A DNA stretch of 64,000 nt from Bubalus kerabau (lineage: Eukaryota > Chordata > Mammalia > Artiodactyla > Bovidae): positions 83,417,482-83,481,481 of the forward strand of contig NC_073626.1 of the NCBI RefSeq assembly GCF_029407905.1, in the 5' to 3' direction. Positions 57,217 through 64,000 of this stretch are shown in pieces. The notes below the pieces were generated by a model. That model ran no database searches. It was not told the origin of the DNA and saw only the letters and a list, made by a program, of their open reading frames with translations. Numbering within the stretch: position 1 is the stretch's first letter; each line of letters starts with the position of its first letter. A program made the translations under genes and the position numbers.

Positions 57217-58001
57217 TTGTTGTTGTTGCTACTCAGTCACTCATTCGGGTCCAACTCTTTGCAACCCCATGGACTGCAGCACACCACACTTCCCCATTCT
57301 TCATTATTTCTTGGAGTTTGCTCAAACTCATGTCCATTGAGTCGGTGATGCCATCAAACCATCTCATCCTGTGTCGCCCCCTTCTCCTCCTGCCTTCAGT
57401 CTTTCCCAACATCAGGGTCTTTTCCAATGGGTTGGATCTCCACATCAGGTGGCCAAAGTATTGAGACTTCAGCTTTACCATCAGTCCTTCTAATGAATAA
57501 TCAGGGTGGATTTCCTTTAGGATTGACTGGTTTGATCTCATTGTAGTCCAAGAGACTCTCAAGAGTCTTTTCCAGCACCACAGTTTGAAAGCATCAATTC
57601 TTTGGCACTCAGCCTTCTTTATAGTTCAGCTCTCACATCCGTATATGACTACTGGAAAAACCATAACTTTGAATATATGGACCATTATCAGCAAAGCAAT
57701 GTCTCTGCTTTTTATGTGCTATCTAGGTTTCTCAAAGGTTTTCTTCTAAGAAGCAAGTGTATTTAAATTTCATGGCTGCAGCCACAGTGGTTTTGTGGCC
57801 CAAGAAAATAAATCCTGTCACTGTTTCCATTTTTCCCCATCTATTTGCCATGAAGTGAGGGGACCAGATGCCATGATCTTTGTTTTTTGAATTTTGAGTT
57901 TTCAGCTAGCTTTTTAACTCTCCTCTTTCACCTTCACCAAGAGGCTCTTTAATTCCTCTTCACTTTCTGTCATTAGGGTGTATCATCTACATATCTGAGG
58001 T
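57217..58001 (-). mobile_element. Bov-B LINE 3' fragment
   Basis: The minus-strand frame 57233-57562 reads TMRSNQSILKEIHPDYSLEG and RMRWFDGITDSMDMSLS. The left end is the element's 3' tail. It continues to CATATCTGAGGTTA near 58000, with small indels. Confidence 0.9.
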
Positions 58002-58284
58002 TAACCGGTCTAAACCTCAGCTTCTTCATCTGTAAGGTGTATATTATAATGTCTGTCATAAGTTGTGAGATTCAAATGAAATAAATGCTTATAAAGCACT
58101 TAGCACTGCTTAGAGAATACTAAGCAACTGAAAAATGGTATTGATTAATTATAGGAAACACAGGAGGACAACTGCAAGAAGGCACCGCAGTCCATATGGA
58201 GAATACTCATCAATAGGAAATTCTCAAGTCTTTGACTGTGTCCCCCTTTTAGGGATAATTAAAATAATAATAATGACAATAATA

Positions 58285-58560
58285 ATAATAGTATATAATA
58301 TTTATTGTCAGCTATATGCCAGAAGAAGAGAGCAGCAGAGAACGGGATGGTTAGATAGCATCGCCGATCAATTGACATGACTTTGAGCAAACTCGGGGAG
58401 ATAGTGAAGGACAAGGAAGCCTGGCATGGTGTGGTCCATGTGGTCGCAAAGAGTCAGATATGACCTAGCGACTGAACAACAACATCATGTGCCAGACACA
58501 TAAATAGTGTCTTCACAGATTCTCAATTTAATTCTTATTGAGGAGTTCCAGTTGCAAAAT
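58285..58560 (+). mobile_element. MIR SINE split by a Bov-B scrap
   Basis: TATTTATTGTCAGCTATATG before 58320 and CATGTGCCAGACACATAAAT after 58488 look like the two sides of one MIR, interrupted by the plus-strand Bov-B fragment. Confidence 0.5.
58319..58485 (+). mobile_element. Bov-B 3'-terminal fragment
   Basis: AACGGGATGGTTAGATAGCA, TGACTTTGAGCAAACTCGGG and GTCGCAAAGAGTCAGATATG are the Bov-B 3' end in sense orientation, ending GACTGAACAACAACA. Confidence 0.8.
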
Positions 58561-58839
58561 TCGATCTATATTTATAGGTATTTGATTTCTTGAGAGTGAG
58601 AAAGAGAATACATTTTTCATCATTGTTCTAGAGAATCAACACTGAAACCTTATTATTCCATCAATTACACAGTTTCTAGGTGAAATTTGTCTATGAATTC
58701 TCAGTTATTGGCAAAACTTCAGAAAAGAATCAGATATATACAACAGTAGAATGTCAGTATTAAAAAATATTTGCCCATCTAAAATGACAATCTTAGAATT
58801 CACCTGTATAATTAAATAAAACATCATTGGCAATTTTCT

Positions 58840-58950
58840 GTATTAGGTATTATATTAAACATTGGAGATTTAAAAATTAGTGAATACAAATACACTGTCT
58901 GTCTTCATAAAGCTAGTGGTCTAATGGGGAGATAAACTATAAAATTATTA
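58840..58950 (+). mobile_element. L2-like fragment
   Basis: TACACTGTCTGTCTTCATAA followed by GCTAGTGGTCTAATGGGGAG resembles the L2 3' region. Confidence 0.45.
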
Positions 58951-60142
58951 TAGCATATCTGTAACTGGGACCACCAGGCATTGTGTTTCCTGATGTTTTT
59001 AAATAGGAAACATAAAATACCACAATATGTTCTTGCCAAAATCTGCACTGTCTAATAAGCTTCTAAATCTAACCATCTCTTTCTAGAGACTATAGGAGAG
59101 AAGAATGCATTAAATTACACTAAAACGATATAATCTGCCAAATTAAGAATGTGGAAAATTCTATGAGTGATTCAGTATTTTTAACAAATCATATAGGATA
59201 AATAAAATGATATAAGATAACCAACAGAACTACAAACCAAAAAAAGTTTTACCTGTTTTGTATTTTGATTGGAACAAATTAACTATAATAGAATGTTTCT
59301 GAGTAATGAAAGAAAATTGAGCATGATCTAGGTATTGGATAATATTAAGGAATTACTAATTTTCCTTGATTTTGGCAATGGTGTTGTGATTATTTTTTAA
59401 AAGAGCTTACCCTGAAATTTTATGATGTGTGAAATTTGTTTTACAATACTTCAGGAAAAAAGTAGGGTGGGTAATACATGAAAAACGGAAAGTATAATGT
59501 CATTAATGGTTGAAGCAACCTATTGGATACCTGGTGAGTATTATTCTTCCCTAAGAAAATTAAATGAAAATGTGGAAGTTGCTATAAAAGTGAGAAACAT
59601 AGTGTTTGAGAGCCTTTAATAAAGTTTTCTCTGAGTCAGAAAAGGTTTTTATGAGGTCCTGGCACTTGAGTTGAGATCTGAAGAATGAGTCCTTGCTCTC
59701 TGGTGAGCAGGAACAGGATGAGTTAGAGAATGAAATAGGCCAGTGTGGTTTCAGTAAAGACAGTGAGCCTGAGTCCAAGATAGAACATTCCAGGTGTTCA
59801 TTGCTTAACACCAGAAGTATGACTGAGTTCTTCCTTATTAATAGCTCCCTTCCAGAGAAAATTGAAACCAGTGCTGAGAAGAATCTTAGCCCCTTCCAGT
59901 CTAATTTTAATATTGGATTGTCTAAAATTCGGGCATATGCCTTTATTAGTTCTTATACTTTCAAAAAGATTTTTTTCCTATCATAGTCCTCTCAATTTGC
60001 ATTATAAAATAGCAATATCTTTAGTAGTTAGCCAACTTAGTAGTTGAGCACTTATTCAATATTTTTGAAAGGCTCAATGGAGGTAAATATATTACTAGAC
60101 TGATAATGTAGTTTGTTCATTTTATATCCTAAAATACAGCCT

Positions 60143-60367
60143 TGCATGTGTGCATGCTAAGTCGTTTCAGTTGTTTCCAACTCTTTTGACCATATGGGCT
60201 GTAGCCCACCAGGCTCCTCTGTCCGTGGGATTACCCAGGCAAGAATACTGGAGTGGGTTGCCTTGCTCTCCTCCAGGGGATCTTTCTGACCTAGGGATCG
60301 AACCCACGTCTCTTAAGTCTCCTGCATTGGCAGGTGGGTTCTTTACCACACAGCACCGGGGAAGCCC
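60143..60367 (-). mobile_element. Bov-tA-type SINE
   Basis: Minus-strand monomer from GCTAAGTCGTTTCAGTTGTT to CACAGCACCGGGGAAGCCC, with the reversed B box GGGATCGAACCCACGTCTCT. Confidence 0.9.
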
Positions 60368-60378
60368 AAATGTATCCA

Positions 60379-60715
60379 CTGCTGCTGCTGCTGCTAAGTT
60401 GCTTCAGTCGTGTCTGACTCTGTGCGACCCCATAGACGGCTGCTGCTTGCTGCTGCTAAGTCACTTCAGTTGTGTCCGACTCTGTGTGACCCCAGAGACG
60501 GCAGCCCACCAGACTCCCCCGTCCCTGGGATTCTCCAGGCAAGAACACTGGAGTGGGTTGCCATTTCCTTCTCCAGTGCATGAAAGTGAAAAGTGAAAGT
60601 GAAGTCGCTCAGTCGTGTCCGACTCCTAGCGACCCCATGGACTTGCAGCCTACCAGGCTCCTCCATCCATGGGATTTTCCAGGCAAGAGTACTGGAGTGG
60701 GTTGCCATTGCTTTC
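60379..60715 (-). mobile_element. BovA2-type SINE dimer with duplicated tail region
   Basis: Minus-strand dimer. The CTGCTGCTAAGT...TGTGTGACCCC segment appears twice at the left (60379-60440 and 60441-60500), giving a partial third unit. It ends GTTGCCATTGCTTTCTCC. Low divergence. Confidence 0.9.
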
Positions 60716-61128
60716 TCCGCCGTAGACGGCAGTTCAAGCTAAATCAGTAAAGAATTGAGCCTTGACTGTATCAACAATAATATTATTACCCTCCCCACTC
60801 CACTGCCCCTCCAACCACGGATGATTATCTTTACTGGATTGTTCTTTGATGTAAATTCATCAAACGTTGTCACTATCAGAAGCAGAATTATTCTGTGAGA
60901 AATAATTCCTCAGTATTAAGATTATAGTGGAGGATATTATTAACTATTTGACAGAGTATCTTTATGGAAACACCTGGAAAATTCTTCTTGGACTTTAATA
61001 AGAGAAAAATTATAGTTCTGTTGGATTTTAATTCATAGAAATTTGGAATTATATAAATTATCACATATTGTATGTAGCCTTGTAAGTCAGATAAGAAAAT
61101 ACTTTCTGGAAAAAGCATGGTTTAGATA

Positions 61129-61257
61129 TTTTCCAGGCAAGAGTGCTGGAATGGATTGCCATTTCCTTCTCCAGGGGATCTTCCCTACCCAGGGATCGAA
61201 CCCAAGTCTCCCACTTTGCAGGCAGATGCTTTACCGTCTGAGCCACCAAGGAAGCCC
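61129..61257 (-). mobile_element. Bov-tA-type SINE, partial
   Basis: TTTTCCAGGCAAGAGTGCTG to CTGAGCCACCAAGGAAGCCC; only the tRNA-derived part of the element, minus strand. Confidence 0.87.
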
Positions 61258-61623
61258 AGATAAATAAATTAGTTTTGCATCCTGAGCTTTTGCTTATTTT
61301 TTCAATTAAGAAAAAAGTGAGGCAACAGAGATCTGTAGACTTAAAGAACCTGTCATTTTTCTGATGGAACTCAGTATGTAGTGCAGTTGGTTTTTACCTC
61401 TTTGAGCTCTAGTATTTTTGAAATTAGGGGGAATTTGACTGATACCGAGTGAGACAAATTTGATGATTTCCTTGATCTCTCTTCTGGGTCTTCAGATAGA
61501 CCACAGCAGAGCCTGCCAGCTAGGGTGTTCTGGGTTATCAGTGAACCTCAACCATTAATTCCCTCAGTGCCCATGCCAGTTATCCTTATTCAAAAGGTAC
61601 CTCACTTATGTAAGTTTATTCAC

Positions 61624-61822
61624 TGGTGACTCAGATGGCAAAGAAATCTGCCTGCAATGAGGGAGACCCGGGTTTCATCCCTGGGTCAGGAATATCCCCT
61701 GGAGAAGGCAATGGCTTCCCACTCCAGTATTCCTGCCTGGATAATTCCATGGACAGAGGAGCCTGGTGGGCTACAGTCTATGGGGTCACAAAAAGTCAGA
61801 CACACCTGCGTGACTAACACAC
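61624..61822 (+). mobile_element. Bov-tA-type SINE
   Basis: GGTGACTCAGATGGCAAAGA at the head, GGGTTTCATCCCTGGGTCAG as the B-box region, AAAAGTCAGACACACCTGCG near the end. Confidence 0.88.
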
Positions 61823-62348
61823 ACTATTTCACCTATTAAGCTCACCTATTTACCAAATTAACAAACATACAAATATTATTATTCTTTGTGTGTGCCGAAT
61901 GTAAAAATCATTGGAAGTTCTATGGTGCAATATCATCTACCCCTTGTCAGTTACTTACAGTTTAAATTCAAAAACAAAATTTACTCATGATCACTAGAAA
62001 CCTCTGGGGCCATACTTGTGATAATCATGAATGTGTAGAACTTGTAACACCTACATCAAAACCTTAGCGTTTCGAGTGCCTTTCCAATGCAAGGGTTCTT
62101 TTAAAGTTTGTAACTGTATCAGCCAAACAGGATGCCTTAAAACCATTATACAAGAAACAAGAGGGACAGAAAGAAATGATTTCTTTTTGGGATTATTATG
62201 TGTGTTCTAATCAGACCCATCCTTTAAAATTCATTCTGTTACCTGATATTACATGAGACATATTTATCATCTCAACACCAAATAATTTGATTTAATCAAG
62301 AGAGTTTATGAAGTCATAGTTAACATATCTTCAAGTAACACCTTAAAA

Positions 62349-62629
62349 CGGAGAAGGCAATGGCACCCCACTCCAGTACTCTTGCCTGTAAAATCCATGG
62401 ACAGAGGAACCTGGTAGGCTACAGTCCATGGGGTCGCTAAGAGTCGGACACGACTGAGCGACTTCACTTTCACTTTTCACTTTCATGAATTGGAGAAGGA
62501 AATGGCAACCCACTCCAGTGTTCTTGCCTGGAGAATCCCAGGGACGGGGAAGCCTGGTGGGCTGCCGTCCATTGGGTCGCACAGAGTCGGACATGACTGA
62601 AGCAACTTAGCAGCAGCAGCAGCAGCAGA
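62349..62629 (+). mobile_element. BovA2-type SINE dimer
   Basis: GGAGAAGGCAATGGCACCCC to a terminal AGC run, two monomers, low divergence. The 12-bp target duplication AACACCTTAAAA occurs at 62337-62348 and 62630-62641. Confidence 0.95.
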
Positions 62630-62881
62630 AACACCTTAAAAATATAAGGTGTTAGAGAAATGTAAGGTGTTAATATTCAGTAGCATATTTGCCAACTGGA
62701 TGTTCCACAATAATTCTAAACTGGACATTGAATTCTTTGTCAAATATGGGTAATAGCACTAATATTCTCTAGTTTACTCCTTTTATAGTTGACCTCATAG
62801 TATAAAGTGATTTGGTTGACTTACAAGTAATGCAGATATATTTTCCAAAAAATCCTAAGTCAGTTTAATAGTACGTATAGT

Positions 62882-62997
62882 GGGACTTGCCTGAAAGTCT
62901 AGTGGTTAGGACACATGCTTCCACTGCAAGTGTGATGGTTTGATCCCTGGTTGGGGCACTAAGATCTTTCATCCACACAGCCAAAAAAAAAAAAAAG
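62882..62997 (+). mobile_element. CHR-type SINE with poly(A) tail
   Basis: GGGACTTGCCTGAAAGTCTA at the head, GGTTTGATCCCTGGTTGGGG as the B-box region, and a run of about 14 A at the end. A partial duplication GTA(C/G)(C/G)TATAGTG flanks it (62872-62882 and 62997-63008). Confidence 0.82.
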
Positions 62998-63153
62998 TAC
63001 CTATAGTGTAAAAAGTGGCAAATTATGGAACCCAGAAAGGTTTTGGGAAGTGAGAATCGGCATTTTTAAGTAGGTTATAAACCTTCTTATAACTATAGTC
63101 TTGAATCTACAAAGGGGAAAAGCCAGAATTAGACTCATCAAATTTCTTTTTAG

Positions 63154-63250
63154 ACCAAGACCATACAAATAGAAATGAAGAAAAGATCATCAACTTCTAT
63201 GATTACTTCTTTGGATGCGTTGGATGATGCTACCATCAGCCATAAAGAAG
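63154..63250 (+). CDS. SCN7A: SCN7A coding exon 10, domain I-II linker
   Basis: 97 bp, acceptor AATTTCTTTTTAG, donor GAAG/GTAAAG. It encodes residues 425-456, TKTIQIEMKKRSSTSMITSL followed by DALDDATISHKE. It matches human Nax (AKTIQIEMKKRSPISTDTSL as recalled). In classical sodium channels the I-II linker is several hundred residues long. Here only about 75-80 residues separate S6 from domain II, the known Nax pattern. Serine/threonine-rich. Entry phase 0, exit phase 1. Confidence 0.94.
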
Positions 63251-63934
63251 GTAAAGTAAAAAATATTTAGACGTGATGAAAGGTATCATTCGTATAACTC
63301 ACTTTTAAGAAATCCTCCAGTTTCTTCAGAATTTTAGTTGATAATAACTAAAATTTAAGGAAGAACATGAGACTATTAGGGTTAACAGTTCAAAATTTCA
63401 TAAGCATAATGTTTTAAACACTGGAAAAGGCCACCAAAAACTGCCAAGGAATTTTCTTTAACACTGAAAGTGACATGAGCATTTTAACTAAAAGTACAGG
63501 TTGGAGTATATAACGTTAACATGTTAAGGCTCTTTTTATACTTGTCTCTACTTGTAATATATATATATAACCAGTAATCATTATTATAGCCAATATTGAA
63601 AGACATTATTTTGTAAAGCATATAAATCTAAAATTATAAACATGGTACTCTCAGTTATATTCCATATTAGTTTTTCTTGAGAAGTACTCCTATATTTTAA
63701 TTCTAGTACATAATTTTTTCATTTTCATTTGTCTAACTCAGCAAGCATGAGTAAAATAGAGGAAATTTACTTTGCTCTGATTTTCATTAATTCAAAATAT
63801 TTCTGTTTGCTATTTCAAAATCAGAAGTCTAGGTTATAACCTCCCTTTGCATGCAAAAGTAAAAAATTTCTACTAATTAGATGCTTAATGCTTAAATAAA
63901 CAATTAACTCATGTATAATTTTCTGTTCTTTCAG
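63251..63934 (+). other. SCN7A: SCN7A intron, nothing else recognised
   Basis: 684 bp, AT-rich, with a short AT run near 63560. It ends in a tandem acceptor. Confidence 0.85.
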
Positions 63935-64000
63935 TTTCAGAGCTTAAAAAATCCAGGCAGAGATGCCCATATTGTTGGTATAAATTTGCTAAAACTTTCT
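63935..64000 (+). CDS. SCN7A: SCN7A coding exon 11, partial, start of domain II
   Basis: Open at the window edge. Two acceptors are possible: CTTTCAG ending at 63934, or TTTCAG ending at 63940. Both keep the frame. The first gives VSELKKSRQRCPYCWYKFAK, the second ELKKSRQRCPYCWYKFAK. The second aligns without a gap to human Nax (EELEKSKKICPLYWYKFAKT as recalled), while the first adds Val-Ser. CP.CWYKFA is the conserved entry to domain II in sodium channel alphas. The start coordinate given is the upstream acceptor. Confidence 0.9.

Larger units (their letters stand above)
54828..63153 (+). other. SCN7A: SCN7A intron of 8.3 kb
   Basis: The longest intron between coding exons here. It contains an AT microsatellite, a GC-rich patch at 55670-56040, Bov-B and MIR pieces, and a SINE cluster at 60.1-62.6 kb. 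56100-57200 and 58960-60140 show no gene. Confidence 0.85.

Noticed and set aside
1..64000. CRISPR arrays, operons, phage or other prokaryotic systems
   Set aside because: Introns, CpG island, SINEs and LINEs show that this is ruminant nuclear DNA; no regularly spaced repeat array is present.

Overview
This is a mammalian nuclear DNA window from a ruminant, most likely a bovid. The evidence is the dense load of Bov-B (RTE-type) LINE fragments and Bov-tA/BovA2 tRNA-derived SINEs, plus CHR-type SINEs and older MIR, L2, L1 and LTR relics. These repeats make up much of the window. Most short open reading frames here are repeat debris or chance intronic frames.

One protein-coding gene is recognisable, on the + strand: the 5' half of SCN7A, which encodes Nax, the sodium-sensing and atypical member of the voltage-gated sodium channel alpha family. 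A CpG-rich promoter-like island at about 15.9-16.55 kb ends in a strong splice donor (probable non-coding exon 1). An 18.4-kb intron follows. Coding exons then lie at 34954-35178, 38305-38417, 38766-38855, 39871-39999, 41696-41787, 46927-47133, 47541-47610, 50392-50533, 54624-54827, 63154-63250 and from 63935/63941 past the window end. Exon phases join without a stop into about 477 residues: cytoplasmic N-terminus, domain I S1-S6 with pore loop, and the short domain I-II linker up to the start of domain II. The gene continues to the right.

The most notable gene-level feature is a textbook U12-type AT-AC intron of 348 bp (38418-38765). Others are a tandem 3' splice site at the last exon, an in-frame upstream ATG in the putative exon 1, and a domain I S4 with four basic residues.

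Layout: 1-15.9 kb is intergenic, with L1, Bov-B, SINE and MaLR-like LTR relics and a 162-bp tandem duplication. 15.9-16.55 kb is the promoter island. 16.55-34.94 kb is intron 1, with a nearly complete Bov-B and several SINEs. 34.95-64 kb holds the exons, separated by repeat-rich introns. I found no convincing non-repeat novel system. The unusual items are small structural ones: a 31-bp perfect inverted repeat inside a Bov-B, a 50-bp copied SINE junction, a poly(A)-only insertion with a target duplication, and a facing SINE pair.
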